Assembly: GCF_013306565.1 (NCBI RefSeq)
Contig: NZ_PZPO01000004.1
Coordinates: forward strand, 186,001 to 250,000
Direction: 5' to 3'
DNA length: 64,000 nt
Source of the DNA: Hyphomicrobium sulfonivorans
GTDB lineage: Bacteria > Pseudomonadota > Alphaproteobacteria > Rhizobiales > Hyphomicrobiaceae
In this document: positions 27,767 to 36,367 of the stretch, piece by piece
How the letters are laid out: each line of letters opens with the position of its first letter
Numbering within the stretch: the stretch's first letter is position 1
Notes under the pieces: model-generated
Seen by the model: only the letters and a program-made list of their open reading frames with translations
Databases searched by the model: none
Told to the model about the DNA's origin: nothing
Translations under genes and position numbers: made by a program

Positions 27767-27892
27767 TCGAGAACCACAGCCGGCCGGAGCGCTGACGGTT
27801 GGCGCTGCGGCGGTGGAGGTTCGGGATCTTATGGGGTGGGCGATGCGTTCCAACCCGGCACGCCCTTGCAATCCAACCGGCAGAGAGCGGCG

Positions 27893-28042
27893 ATGAATTT
27901 GCTGATGCGCGTTTTTGTTGGTGTCGTGGCCGCGTGGATTACGCCCGATGCAACGCCGCAGAGGTCGCATCACGGGCCATCTGAATGCGCTTATGAGGAT
28001 CGCTGTCAGGATATGCGCAGCCGCCTGCGTGTGGTGCGCTGA
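27893..28042 (+). CDS. Possible small exported or membrane peptide
   Basis: A 49-residue frame starting with a hydrophobic segment (LLMRVFVGVVAAWI) and ending in a polar tail with two cysteines (ECAYEDRCQDM). AGAG precedes the ATG. It sits about 125 bases after the excalibur gene. No family is recognised, and the frame is short enough to arise by chance. Confidence 0.3.
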   Translation: MNLLMRVFVGVVAAWITPDATPQRSHHGPSECAYEDRCQDMRSRLRVVR

Positions 28043-28165
28043 CACTTCGCTGCGCAGTTCGTTGGCCGATTAGTGAAACTTATCGGTTGCAGCAGGAAAG
28101 ACGATTTTACTTGGCAGGTCTCGGCGGGCTCCTTGGCGCTTCCCTCAGCCATCCGGGAGCTAATG

Positions 28166-29644
28166 ATGACCGACACCAAAACTCCACATAACGTTCTCAC
28201 CACGACCGCCGGCGCGCCGATTGCCGACAACCAAAATTCAATGACTGCAGGCCCGCTGGGGCCGCTGCTGATTCAGGACTATCAGCTCGTCGAGAAGCTC
28301 GCGCATCAGAACCGTGAGCGCGTGCCGGAGCGCACGGTGCACGCGAAAGGGTGGGGCGCATACGGCACCTTCACCGTCACGAGCGACATCACGCAATATT
28401 CCAAGGCGGACATTTTCTCGGCCGTTGGCAAGAAGACCGAAATGCTGGCGCGCTTCTCGACCGTCGCTGGCGAGCAGGGCGCCGCCGATCATGAGCGTGA
28501 CGTGCGCGGTTTCGCGCTGAAGTTTTATACCGGCGAGGGCAACTGGGATCTGGTCGGCAACAACACGCCGGTGTTCTTCGTGCGCGATCCCTACAAGTTT
28601 CCCGACTTCATCCACACGCAGAAGCGGCATCCGAAAACCAACATGCGCTCGCCCACCGCGATGTGGGATTTCTGGTCGCTGTCGCCGGAGAGCCTGCATC
28701 AGGTGACGATCCTGATGTCGGATCGCGGCATCCCGCAGAGCCCGCGCTTCATGCACGGTTTCGGCTCGCATACCTACTCGTTCATCAACGATGCCGGTGA
28801 ACGGTTCTGGGTGAAGTTCCACTTCAAGGGCCAGCAGGGCATCAAGAACCACACCAACCGCGAAGCCGAAACGATCATCGGCAAGAACCGCGAGTCATAT
28901 CAGGCGGATCTTTTCAGTGCGATCGAAGCGGGCGATTTCCCGCAGTGGAAGCTCTATGTGCAGGTGATGCCGGAAGCTGATGTCGGCAAGCACTGGTACA
29001 ATCCGTTCGATCTCACAAAGGTGTGGCCGCACGCTGACTATCCGCTGATTGAGGTTGGCGTGATGGAGCTCAATCGCAATCCGGAAAACTACTTCAACGA
29101 GATCGAACAGGCCGCATTCGCGCCCAAGAACATCGTGCCCGGCATCGGCTTCTCGCCGGACAAGATGCTGCAGGCTCGCATCTTCGCGTATGCGGATGCG
29201 CACCGCTATCGCATCGGCACGCACTATGAGCATCTGCCTGTGAATGCACCGAAATGCCCGATGCACCACTACAACAAGGATGGCTCCATGCGCTTCTTCG
29301 GCCAGCAGACCGGCGCGCAGGATGCATACTATGAGCCGAACTCATTTGGCGGTGCAAAGGAGGATGCGCGCTTTGCCGAACCGCCGTTGCACATCTCGGG
29401 CAATGCCGACCGCTACAACCATCGTGATGGCAATGACGACTATCGCCAGCCGGGTGATCTGTTCCGCCTGATGAGCGCTGACGAGCAGGGCCGCTTGATG
29501 GACAACATCGCCGAAGCGATGACGGACGTTCCGGAGGAAATCGCGCGGCGGCAGATCGAGCACTTCTATAAGGCCGATCCGGCGTACGGGCGCGGCGTTG
29601 CCGAGCGCCTGGGCATCAGCATCACCGCAATGGCTGCCGAATAA
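28166..29644 (+). CDS. katA: Monofunctional haem catalase, clade 3 type
   Basis: Dismutates hydrogen peroxide to water and oxygen. 492 residues, the small-subunit size. Readable active-site residues are H59 in [13 protein letters not shown]126 in [11 protein letters not shown] and the haem-ligand tyrosine in [14 protein letters not shown] near 340. [14 protein letters not shown] fits the NADPH-binding small catalases. ATG 28166 is chosen because GGGAG stands six bases upstream; the ATG three bases earlier would be too close. It is monocistronic with a strong terminator. No oxyR lies nearby, so control cannot be read from context. Confidence 0.95.
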   Translation: MTDTKTPHNVLTTTAGAPIADNQNSMTAGPLGPLLIQDYQLVEKLAHQNRERVPERTVHAKGWGAYGTFTVTSDITQYSKADIFSAVGKKTEMLARFSTVAGEQGAADHERDVRGFALKFYTGEGNWDLVGNNTPVFFVRDPYKFPDFIHTQKRHPKTNMRSPTAMWDFWSLSPESLHQVTILMSDRGIPQSPRFMHGFGSHTYSFINDAGERFWVKFHFKGQQGIKNHTNREAETIIGKNRESYQADLFSAIEAGDFPQWKLYVQVMPEADVGKHWYNPFDLTKVWPHADYPLIEVGVMELNRNPENYFNEIEQAAFAPKNIVPGIGFSPDKMLQARIFAYADAHRYRIGTHYEHLPVNAPKCPMHHYNKDGSMRFFGQQTGAQDAYYEPNSFGGAKEDARFAEPPLHISGNADRYNHRDGNDDYRQPGDLFRLMSADEQGRLMDNIAEAMTDVPEEIARRQIEHFYKADPAYGRGVAERLGISITAMAAE

Positions 29645-29669
29645 AGTCGTTTGGTGATTTCAGACAAAG

Positions 29670-29704
29670 CAAAGGCGCGGAGGGGACTTCCGCGCCTTTG
29701 TTTT
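29670..29704 (+). terminator. Rho-independent terminator after katA
   Basis: CAAAGGCGCGGA-type stem: AAAGGCGCGGA (29671-29681) pairs perfectly with TCCGCGCCTTT (29689-29699) around GGGGACT, and TTTGTTTT follows. Confidence 0.9.
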
Positions 29705-29758
29705 AGGAGAGCGCTCCAGGACGGGGGAACCAGAGCGCATCAGTCAAATGAGGGATCG

Positions 29759-29842
29759 CTACACCACGCCAACAACGATTGCAGCGATCAGGCCGAATGA
29801 AAGAAGAGCGGCAAGAACATTTAATCGGACCATCAGTTCCAT
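29759..29842 (-). CDS. 27-residue single-helix membrane peptide
   Basis: The frame from ATG 29842 encodes 27 residues that are almost entirely one hydrophobic helix (NVLAALLSFGLIAAIVVGVV) after a short MELMVRL head. A near-ideal ribosome site, GGAGGCGACA before ATG, supports translation. The open frame extends upstream to 29947 without a good start. Family unknown; such peptides often modulate membrane complexes, but that is inference. It converges on katA beyond the catalase terminator. Confidence 0.45.
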   Translation of the reverse strand: MELMVRLNVLAALLSFGLIAAIVVGVV

Positions 29843-30231
29843 TGTCGCCTCCAATTGTCGTGCGGCATGAGCAACTTCAAACAAAGCAAACAAAGGATGC
29901 CATCCGCCCGATTTGTAGCACCGGTCAACGCGGAACTTAGAACGCACAACACGCTGCTACGGTTGCAAGGGTATGTTCCCTTTTTATCGCTGCCAATCGA
30001 AATCGTTTTTGCGGCGCGTGCGTCAGTGCAATTTGCATAAGATGCCAACAACTCGTCCACATCCGCTTTCGTGTCACACGCTGTGTGACACCTTTGTACA
30101 ATGGACCGAATGTGCGCGATGTTTCCTGATGCTAGAGGTGCGTGCAAACGGCATCACCGGGCGGAGTTGCGTGCCGACGTAAAATGCCGACTGTTGATGC
30201 GCTGCGATAAAAGAAATTGAGGAGCAGATTG
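29843..30231. other. Intergenic region with a palindrome, upstream of the acuI-like gene
   Basis: Roughly 390 bases, more AT-rich than the flanks, without a supported gene. It lies between the divergent membrane peptide and reductase genes and must carry their promoters. The notable element is the 21-base palindrome at 30071-30091. Confidence 0.45.
30071..30091. promoter_or_regulatory. Perfect 21-base palindrome, candidate operator
   Basis: GTGTCACAC, a GCT centre and GTGTGACAC give nine-base perfect arms. The site is about 140 bases before the reductase start and 230 bases before the membrane peptide start. No T-tract follows on either strand, so a repressor or activator site is more likely than a terminator. 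The regulator is unknown. Confidence 0.45.
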
Positions 30232-31218
30232 ATGGATGAGTGCTTTGCACTGGTTGCGACGCGTGGCGAAGGCGGTGTGAGTGCGAACTGGCAGTCCGTT
30301 TCCGATGCATCGCTGGGTGATGGCGACGTGACGGTGCGGATTACCCATTCAACCATCAACTACAAGGACGGACTGATCCTGACCGGGCGCTTTCCCGGAC
30401 TGCTGCGCTATCCGATCGTGCCAGGCATTGACTTCGCCGGCGAAGTAATCGCGTCACACGACAGTGGATTGGCGCCGGGCGACAGGGTCATCCTCAACGG
30501 CTGGGGTTGCGGCGAGCGGCGCCCGGGCGGCTATGCGCAACGCGCGCGGGTTCCGGCGGAATGGCTGATCAAATGTCCGCCGCAGTTCACCACCGCTCAA
30601 GCCATGGCGATCGGCACTGCTGGCTACACGGCGATGCTGTCCGTTCTGGCGCTGGAAGATCACGGCATCACACCCGATCGCGGTGATGTGCTGGTGACGG
30701 GCGCAGCGGGTGGCGTCGGCAGTGTCGCTGTCGCGCTGTTGCATAGGTTGGGCTACCGCGTGATTGCCTCGACGGGACGGCCGGAGGAAGCGGATTATCT
30801 GCGCAGCCTCGGCGCCAGCGAAATCATCGCCCGCGCGGATCTTTCTGAACCGGCAAGCCCGCTGAGCAAGGAGCGCTGGGCGGGTGCCGTCGACGTTGCC
30901 GGGTCGCACACTCTGGCCAACGTGCTGAGTATGACGGCCTACGGCGGCTGCGTTGCGGCCACGGGGCTTGCGCACGGCCTCGATCTGCCGGCGTCGGTTG
31001 CGCCGTTCATTCTGCGCGGCGTGACGCTGGCCGGAATCGACAGCGTGATGGCACCGCGTGCGCAGCGGGTGCGTGCCTGGGCGCGGCTGGCAACGGATCT
31101 GGATGTGGCCAAGCTGGCGGAAATGACCGTTACGCGGCCGCTGCTTGATGTCGTCGAACTGGCACCGGAAATTCTGGCTGGCAAAGTGCGCGGGCGCATC
31201 GTGTTTGATGTGCCTTAA
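30232..31218 (+). CDS. acuI: Acrylyl-CoA reductase / YhdH-family quinone oxidoreductase
   Basis: 328 residues of the medium-chain dehydrogenase superfamily, subgroup YhdH/AcuI. AcuI reduces toxic acryloyl-CoA to propionyl-CoA with NADPH in the cytosol. Family features are NYKDGLILTG near 46, YPIVPGIDFAGEV, GWGCGERRPGGYAQ (no catalytic zinc expected) and the cofactor loop VTGAAGGVGSVAV followed by STGR, which suits NADPH. GGAG lies seven bases before ATG 30232. No DMSP genes are present, so the general detoxification role of YhdH is as likely. It converges on the GNAT gene with a 3-base gap. Confidence 0.85.
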   Translation: MDECFALVATRGEGGVSANWQSVSDASLGDGDVTVRITHSTINYKDGLILTGRFPGLLRYPIVPGIDFAGEVIASHDSGLAPGDRVILNGWGCGERRPGGYAQRARVPAEWLIKCPPQFTTAQAMAIGTAGYTAMLSVLALEDHGITPDRGDVLVTGAAGGVGSVAVALLHRLGYRVIASTGRPEEADYLRSLGASEIIARADLSEPASPLSKERWAGAVDVAGSHTLANVLSMTAYGGCVAATGLAHGLDLPASVAPFILRGVTLAGIDSVMAPRAQRVRAWARLATDLDVAKLAEMTVTRPLLDVVELAPEILAGKVRGRIVFDVP

Positions 31219-31221
31219 GCG

Positions 31222-31743
31222 TCAGTCGGCAAGCCGCTTGCGGAACAGCAGTTCAACGCGGTCATCATAGGCAAGGCCATCGAACGCGGCAGCCTGATGG
31301 AAACCGGCGCGCTCGTAAAAACGGATGCCGCCGGTGTTGATCTGTGAAGCGACCACCCAAAGATTGCGTTCGCCGGCCGCGCGCGCTTCACTTTCAAGCC
31401 ACGCCAGCAGTGCTCCGCCAACACCGCGATTTTGCGCAACCGGTTCGAGCGCCAGAAACCGAAGATAGGGTCCACGCAACCACAGCGGCTGGATGAGGAT
31501 GGCGCCAACCACGTTGCCGTCCAGGCGAATGGCGAAACACGGAATGCCGGGCTCGTTGGCGGTCATCATGGCTTGCAGCGGAGCGGCCGGATATCCGTAC
31601 GAATGCCATGGGTCCATCGCAGCGAAGACGACGCCGAGGCGTTCGGCGTCCGACGCATCAAGGGACGTCAGTTCCAGCGCGGCACCGTCGGTCAGCGGCG
31701 GTAATTCATAGCTGGAAGCGGCGTAGCGCGCCGGTGCGCTCAT
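31222..31743 (-). CDS. GNAT family N-acetyltransferase
   Basis: 173 residues with the GNAT fold: LRFLALEPVAQNRGVGGALLAWLES carries the acetyl-CoA-binding Q/RxxGxG/A motif (NRGVGG), then LWVVASQINTGGIRFYERAGF, the usual C-terminal strand-helix. Substrate is unknown. The start at 31743 has no strong ribosome site. It lies 52 bases downstream of the start side of the enoyl-CoA hydratase gene's stop, on the same strand, and may be cotranscribed. Confidence 0.82.
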   Translation of the reverse strand: MSAPARYAASSYELPPLTDGAALELTSLDASDAERLGVVFAAMDPWHSYGYPAAPLQAMMTANEPGIPCFAIRLDGNVVGAILIQPLWLRGPYLRFLALEPVAQNRGVGGALLAWLESEARAAGERNLWVVASQINTGGIRFYERAGFHQAAAFDGLAYDDRVELLFRKRLAD

Positions 31744-31795
31744 CGGGTCAGGTCCGTCTCGATAGTTTGCGCTTACGACCAGGAGACATGGCGCG

Positions 31796-32596
31796 TTAGC
31801 GCCCTTTGAATTGCGGCTTGCGCTTTTGCATAAATGCCAGACGGCCCTCGGCGTAGTCTTCGCTCTTGAAGCAGGCGTCGACCATGGCGTCGAGCGTCGC
31901 GATATCCGGCGTCTGCGGATTGCGTGTCAGCTCGTCGATGGTGCGCTTGGCGGTGCGCACGGTCATCGGAGCGTTGGCCGCAATTTCCGCCGCCAGCGTG
32001 CGGGTGGTTTCAGCCAGGCCATCCGCCGACACCACGGTATTCACCAGTCCCATTGCATGGGCCTCTGCAACCTTGAAGCGCCGCCCGGTGAACAGCATCT
32101 CCTTGGCCCGCGCTGGCGGCACAGCAGCTAGCAGGGGACGCATCCAGCGGGCGTTGTAGCCCAGCCCCAGCTTGGCCGCTGGAATGGCAAACTGCGCCGC
32201 TTCATCGGCGAGACGGATATCGGTGCACAGGGCGACAGCCAGACCGCCACCCATGCAGAACCCATGGATCATCGAGATCGTCGGCTTGCTGCATCCCGAA
32301 AGCGCCAGGAACGCATTGTCGTTGAGTGCGTCATAGGCGGCGGCCGAAGCGCCGGATCGGGCATTCTCGAACTCGGAAATATCGGCGCCGGCCGAAAAGG
32401 CTTTCTCGCCCGCTCCGCGCAGAACAATGACGCGGATGTCCGGATCGGCCTCCGCCTCGGCGATCACCTCCGGAACCTGGCCCCACATACCCGCGGTGAA
32501 GGCGTTCATGCGCGCCGGGTTGGAGATGATGACAAATCCGATCTGCCCCTCGCGCTCCAGACGCAAAGAGGGAGTTTCGCAAGGGGTGTCAGGCAT
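31796..32596 (-). CDS. Enoyl-CoA hydratase/isomerase family protein
   Basis: 266 residues of the crotonase superfamily. The oxyanion-hole segments are AGEKAFSAGADISEF and IHGFCMGGGLAVAL. The region that usually carries the catalytic glutamates reads FAIPAAKLGLGYNARWM, with no Glu at the common PE position, so it may not be a classical hydratase; isomerase, hydrolase or decarboxylase activities occur in the superfamily. ATG 32596 (PDTPCET) gives the normal N-terminus. The frame is open to 32632. The gene precedes the GNAT gene on the minus strand. Confidence 0.85.
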   Translation of the reverse strand: MPDTPCETPSLRLEREGQIGFVIISNPARMNAFTAGMWGQVPEVIAEAEADPDIRVIVLRGAGEKAFSAGADISEFENARSGASAAAYDALNDNAFLALSGCSKPTISMIHGFCMGGGLAVALCTDIRLADEAAQFAIPAAKLGLGYNARWMRPLLAAVPPARAKEMLFTGRRFKVAEAHAMGLVNTVVSADGLAETTRTLAAEIAANAPMTVRTAKRTIDELTRNPQTPDIATLDAMVDACFKSEDYAEGRLAFMQKRKPQFKGR

Positions 32597-32835
32597 GGGG
32601 GAAATCCTCGTGTGATGGCGGCAGTAGAGCAATGAACGGCATTTGGCCGCAACGGGTCAGGTCGTCTCAATGGGAATGGGAGGGGTGGCGAGAATGCTGG
32701 AGGGTCGTATCAAATTCTTGGGAAGGTTATACCCTTAGAAGCCGTTGACGGGGCGGCGCCATGTTTGTACCCCCATTGAGCTGATGGCTCCGGGCCCGGC
32801 AAGGCGATGCGCAAAAGCAGCGCGAGGAACGCGAC

Positions 32836-33672
32836 ATGGCAGCCAGGACGATGCGGACTGCGGCTGACGGCAAGACATTGAACTACGATCCCATCTGGTC
32901 GGAAATTCTGCGCGAGGCAGAGAGCGCCATGGCGGCGGAACCCGCTCTCGGCAGCTTCATCTATGCCACGCTGCTTAGCCACGACCGGCTGGAGGAAGCA
33001 ATCTGCCACCGACTGGCGCAGCGGCTCAACCATTCCGATGTCGATGCGGTGCTGATCAATCAGACCTTCCGGTCCCTGTTGCAAGCGGAGCCGGAAATCG
33101 GCGGCATCTTCCGCGCCGATCTGGCGGCGGTGTTCGACCGTGACCCAGCCTGCAACCGCTACATCGAACCGCTGCTGTATTCGAAGGGTTTCCATGCGCT
33201 GGCGACGCATCGTTTCGCGCATGCGCTCTGGAACCAGGGACGCCGCGACTTCTCGCTGTTTCTGCAAAGCCAGTCATCGCGCACCTTCGCGGTCGATATC
33301 CATCCGGCGGCGGATTTCGGTCAGGGCATCATGCTTGATCACGCAACCGGCATCGTCGTCGGTGAGACCGCGCGCGTCGGCAACAACTGCTCGTTCCTGC
33401 ATGGCGTCACGCTGGGCGGCAGCGGCAAGGAAACCGGCGATCGCCATCCCAAGATCGGTGAGGGTGTGCTGATCGGAGCGGGCGCCAAGGTGCTCGGCAA
33501 CATTGTTGTCGGTGACGGGTCGCGCATTGCAGCTGGCAGTGTGGTGCTGAAGGAAGTGCCACCGCACGTGACCGTGGCCGGTGTCCCCGCAAAGATCGTC
33601 GGCTCATCGGGCAGCGCCGAGCCGGCGCTCGAAATGGAGCAGACCTGGGTCGATGATTTCGGCGGCCTGTAA
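32836..33672 (+). CDS. cysE: Serine O-acetyltransferase
   Basis: Makes O-acetylserine from serine and acetyl-CoA, the first step of cysteine synthesis. 278 residues: an N-terminal helical domain (about 15-150) and a C-terminal left-handed hexapeptide beta-helix. The catalytic pair is visible as D154 in DIHPAAD and H169 in LDHATG, with GVTLGGSGKETGDRHPKIG following. GAGG lies eight bases upstream of ATG 32836. It leads a compact plus-strand group with DUF3126 and gamma carbonic anhydrase genes. Confidence 0.95.
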   Translation: MAARTMRTAADGKTLNYDPIWSEILREAESAMAAEPALGSFIYATLLSHDRLEEAICHRLAQRLNHSDVDAVLINQTFRSLLQAEPEIGGIFRADLAAVFDRDPACNRYIEPLLYSKGFHALATHRFAHALWNQGRRDFSLFLQSQSSRTFAVDIHPAADFGQGIMLDHATGIVVGETARVGNNCSFLHGVTLGGSGKETGDRHPKIGEGVLIGAGAKVLGNIVVGDGSRIAAGSVVLKEVPPHVTVAGVPAKIVGSSGSAEPALEMEQTWVDDFGGL

Positions 33673-33717
33673 AAATTCGCGGCGGCATGGAGCTGCGGCG
33701 CCTAGGAGAGGTAGAAA

Positions 33718-33933
33718 GTGGAACCCAAAGAAATAGCCCAGCTTCAGTCTTATCTGCGCAAGACGTTCGGCTCCAAGAATCTTGAAGTACGCGCCCGTCC
33801 CAAAAAGAAGGACAGCGCCGAAGTTTTCGTCGACGGCGAGTTCATTGCGGTGCTGTTCCGCGAGGAAGAAGACGGCGAGACGTCGTATCAGTTCCAGATG
33901 GCCATCCTCGACGTCGATCTTGAGCAGGCTTGA
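33718..33933 (+). CDS. DUF3126 family protein
   Basis: A 71-residue protein starting EPKEIAQLQSYLRKTFG, a clear DUF3126 match; the family is almost confined to alphaproteobacteria and has no known function. It has a mixed basic and acidic character (RARPKKKDSAEVFVDGEF). The start is GTG 33718, supported by GGAGAGG a few bases upstream. It follows cysE by 45 bases and the next gene begins seven bases after its stop, so all three are likely cotranscribed. Confidence 0.88.
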   Translation: MEPKEIAQLQSYLRKTFGSKNLEVRARPKKKDSAEVFVDGEFIAVLFREEEDGETSYQFQMAILDVDLEQA

Positions 33934-33940
33934 TCGCGTA

Positions 33941-34477
33941 ATGGGCCTTTACGAGCTTGATGGCGTTCGTGTCGAAACGCCGGGCGAAGGGCGCTACTGG
34001 GTGGCACCCAACGCATTTCTGATCGGCAAGGTTATTCTCGAAGAGGATGCCAGCGTCTGGTTCGGCAGTGTTCTGCGCGGCGACAATGAGGCGGTGCGGG
34101 TAGGCGCTCGGTCAAACGTGCAGGAAAACTGCGTGCTGCACACCGATCCGGGTTATCCGCTGTCGATCGGTGAAGACTGCACCATCGGTCATATGGTGAT
34201 GCTGCATGGCTGCACCATTGGTCGTGGCAGCCTGATTGGTATCGGATCGATCATCCTCAATGGCGCGCAGATCGGCGAGGAATGCCTGATCGGGGCGAAC
34301 ACGCTGATTCCGGAAAACAAGGTCATCCCGCCGCGTTCGATGGTGCTTGGATCTCCGGGCAAGATCGTGCGCCAACTCACCGATGAAGATGTCGCGCGCT
34401 TTGGTGCGGGCGCTGGGCGTTATGTGAAGAACTGGAAGCGGTTTGCGGCGGGCATGAAACCGCAGCAGCAGGACTGA
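33941..34477 (+). CDS. Gamma carbonic anhydrase family protein
   Basis: 178 residues of left-handed beta-helix. The three metal-binding histidines typical of gamma-class enzymes are present: H67 (VLHTDPG), H84 (IGHMVM) and H89 (LHGC). Several relatives bind metal but have no carbonic anhydrase activity, so catalysis is not certain. The frame is open upstream inside the DUF3126 gene; ATG 33941 is taken because the family N-terminus begins there. Cytosolic. It is the last gene of the cysE group. Confidence 0.88.
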   Translation: MGLYELDGVRVETPGEGRYWVAPNAFLIGKVILEEDASVWFGSVLRGDNEAVRVGARSNVQENCVLHTDPGYPLSIGEDCTIGHMVMLHGCTIGRGSLIGIGSIILNGAQIGEECLIGANTLIPENKVIPPRSMVLGSPGKIVRQLTDEDVARFGAGAGRYVKNWKRFAAGMKPQQQD

Positions 34478-34595
34478 GCAGGCGCCAGGCGCGTGAGCTT
34501 GTGGAGCCGCGTTGTTGCTTCAGATCGGGCGGCGCACGCAGCTAGCATCAGCCCCAGGCAACGCTAAAACAAAACACCCGGGGCTGAACAACAGA

Positions 34596-34620
34596 GCGCG
34601 GCGCCCATAGGACGCCGCGC
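34596..34620. repeat. GC-rich inverted repeat between convergent genes
   Basis: GCGCGGCG (34596-34603) and CGCCGCGC (34613-34620) form an 8-bp stem with a nine-base loop, between the gamma carbonic anhydrase and BTLCP genes. No good T-tract follows on either strand, so a terminator role is only possible. Confidence 0.4.
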
Positions 34621-34646
34621 AATTCATATCGGCATGCGACTGGAAT

Positions 34647-35327
34647 TTATTCAGTGCTGCGATCAATTCGGCCGGAGATGGTTGTCGCCAGCGGACCGTG
34701 CCGCGTGTCGAGAGCAACCCAAACCCTCGGGTTCAGATACGACTGACGCATCACGAATTGATAGGGCGCCTTATGCCACAGGCGAACGTCCTCAAGCTTG
34801 TTGTCGAGGATGAAATCGCCTTGCGTCGTACGGGCGGTGAGAATGGCGTGACCTTCGCCCTTTTCATCGCGCACAACCGTCATCAGCACGGAGCTGACCG
34901 GCCAGCCTTTTTCGATCAGCCGCTTGCGCTTCAACAGCGCGTAGTCTTCGCAATCGCCGCGTGTGGTCGGCAGCGTCCAGTATTCGTTGACGCCGTACAC
35001 TTCCAGATCGGTCGCGGGTGCGATTTCGCGATTGATGGTGCGGTTGATGTCGTCCAGTTCCATCAGGCGCTCGGCGGTCGCTTCAAAACGCGCCTCCTGA
35101 CCATGGTCGGGATCGCACTCCTTCGGATTCGCTTCGCAGAAACGTACGAACCCATGCGGAGGCTGCGCCGGTCCAAAAATGCGCATGAACGAGGAAGCCT
35201 TCACCGACTTCTCGATCTTCTGACCCTTCTCCGGCTTCTGGATGTTCGACACGGTTTGCGCGCCGGCTGCCGTAGAGGCAATCAAGCCACCGATGAGGAC
35301 GAAAGCGCTAAGCTGAACCCGCTGCAT
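34647..35327 (-). CDS. Transglutaminase-like cysteine peptidase (BTLCP)
   Basis: 226 residues with a signal peptide (AFVLIGGLIASTAAGAQ, cleavage near 23). The peptidase core shows the triad cysteine C126 in TTRGDCEDYALLKR, H160 in GEGHAILTA and D175 in FILDN, as in the bacterial transglutaminase-like cysteine proteinase family (related to LapG). LapG-type members cleave surface adhesins in response to c-di-GMP, but no lapD is nearby, so the target is unknown. Periplasmic. The start lacks a clear ribosome site. A PilZ gene lies 99 bases upstream on the same strand. Confidence 0.87.
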   Translation of the reverse strand: MQRVQLSAFVLIGGLIASTAAGAQTVSNIQKPEKGQKIEKSVKASSFMRIFGPAQPPHGFVRFCEANPKECDPDHGQEARFEATAERLMELDDINRTINREIAPATDLEVYGVNEYWTLPTTRGDCEDYALLKRKRLIEKGWPVSSVLMTVVRDEKGEGHAILTARTTQGDFILDNKLEDVRLWHKAPYQFVMRQSYLNPRVWVALDTRHGPLATTISGRIDRSTE

Positions 35328-35426
35328 GACCCAAACCCCGTTACTCTTTCCCTGAAGCTACCCGACAGAACTCGAATTACGCTGAAACTGTGCCCGCGGA
35401 TTTGAACTGAAAAACTCGTCAATCAT

Positions 35427-36068
35427 TTACCTTCGTGATTGAGATCTGAAGCTTGAGCCGAACTCCGCCGTGATGAAGCGCTCGTGGAACTTCACCGCGA
35501 TGCCACGCTCGTGGTGGCGCACGACGGTTGCGGCTCGTTTATCAAGCATCACCTGCGATCCCAGCGGCGGGCGCTCAGGCGTCACAATGGCGGCACCGGA
35601 CATTGAGAGATCATGCAGAGGGCAAACGAAACTTGAGCCGTCCTCCAGCACGAGCAGGGCGGATTCATTGGCTGACACGCGCGGATAGGTCCGCACTTCG
35701 CCGTCTGGAATTTCGGTTTCAGCCGCCAGCCGTGGCAATTGCACCGCGAGCTTGTCGCGCTTGCGTTGGGTGCCGCTGATAGCCATGGCGAAGCTGCCCG
35801 GAAACAGGCGCACAACGCTGCCCTCAAGGCCGCCCAAACGCGTCAGATAAACGATCAGATGTTCGCCCACACGCAGCGGAATGGGCGTCGTCATCGCAGC
35901 GCTTTCGACGGAAATATCGATAAGCTGGCAGGGATAATCCAGCTTGTCGGAACGCATGAAGCGGCCGGGCAGGCTTACTGAAAAGCGCGGGAAGCGCCTT
36001 TGTGATCGCCCTGTGGGGCCGGGGTTTTCCGGCTCAGGCTGCTTGATGACTTCCGAACCCGTTGACAT
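35427..36068 (-). CDS. Protein with two PilZ-like domains
   Basis: 213 residues containing two PilZ-like repeats. The first (about 26-110) has RRFPR and DISVES, where the final Ser replaces the usual Gly, so c-di-GMP binding may be weakened. The second (about 125-205) has TYPRVS and the intact DLSMSGA. A linker with basic residues joins them. The role is presumably c-di-GMP sensing in the cytosol. ATG 36068 is chosen, with AGGA eight bases upstream; the longer frame starts with TTG. The adjacent BTLCP gene makes a surface-adhesion link plausible but unproven. Confidence 0.8.
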   Translation of the reverse strand: MSTGSEVIKQPEPENPGPTGRSQRRFPRFSVSLPGRFMRSDKLDYPCQLIDISVESAAMTTPIPLRVGEHLIVYLTRLGGLEGSVVRLFPGSFAMAISGTQRKRDKLAVQLPRLAAETEIPDGEVRTYPRVSANESALLVLEDGSSFVCPLHDLSMSGAAIVTPERPPLGSQVMLDKRAATVVRHHERGIAVKFHERFITAEFGSSFRSQSRR

Positions 36069-36367
36069 GGGCGTTCCTGCGCTTGGTCCAGCCGATGCCG
36101 GTCCTCTGCCGCGAGCCAAGTCAAAACGCACACAATGAAGGCTCTGTTCCTGAGCCAACTATTGAGTGATCGGGTTTAACGAAGAGCTAATTTGCGCTCC
36201 ATTTCTGTATGAAACGGGCGTGACTGGCCGCGACATGCTTTGCGCGGGTTGTTGTTTGCGTAGTGAGTAATGCTTCAATGCTTGTGTCAGGCCAGAGCAT
36301 TTCGCGCGCCCCGTAGTGGAACAGGGCGCGTGGTGCAATCGCAACGGGGCGAAGAGAGAGAGCGACC

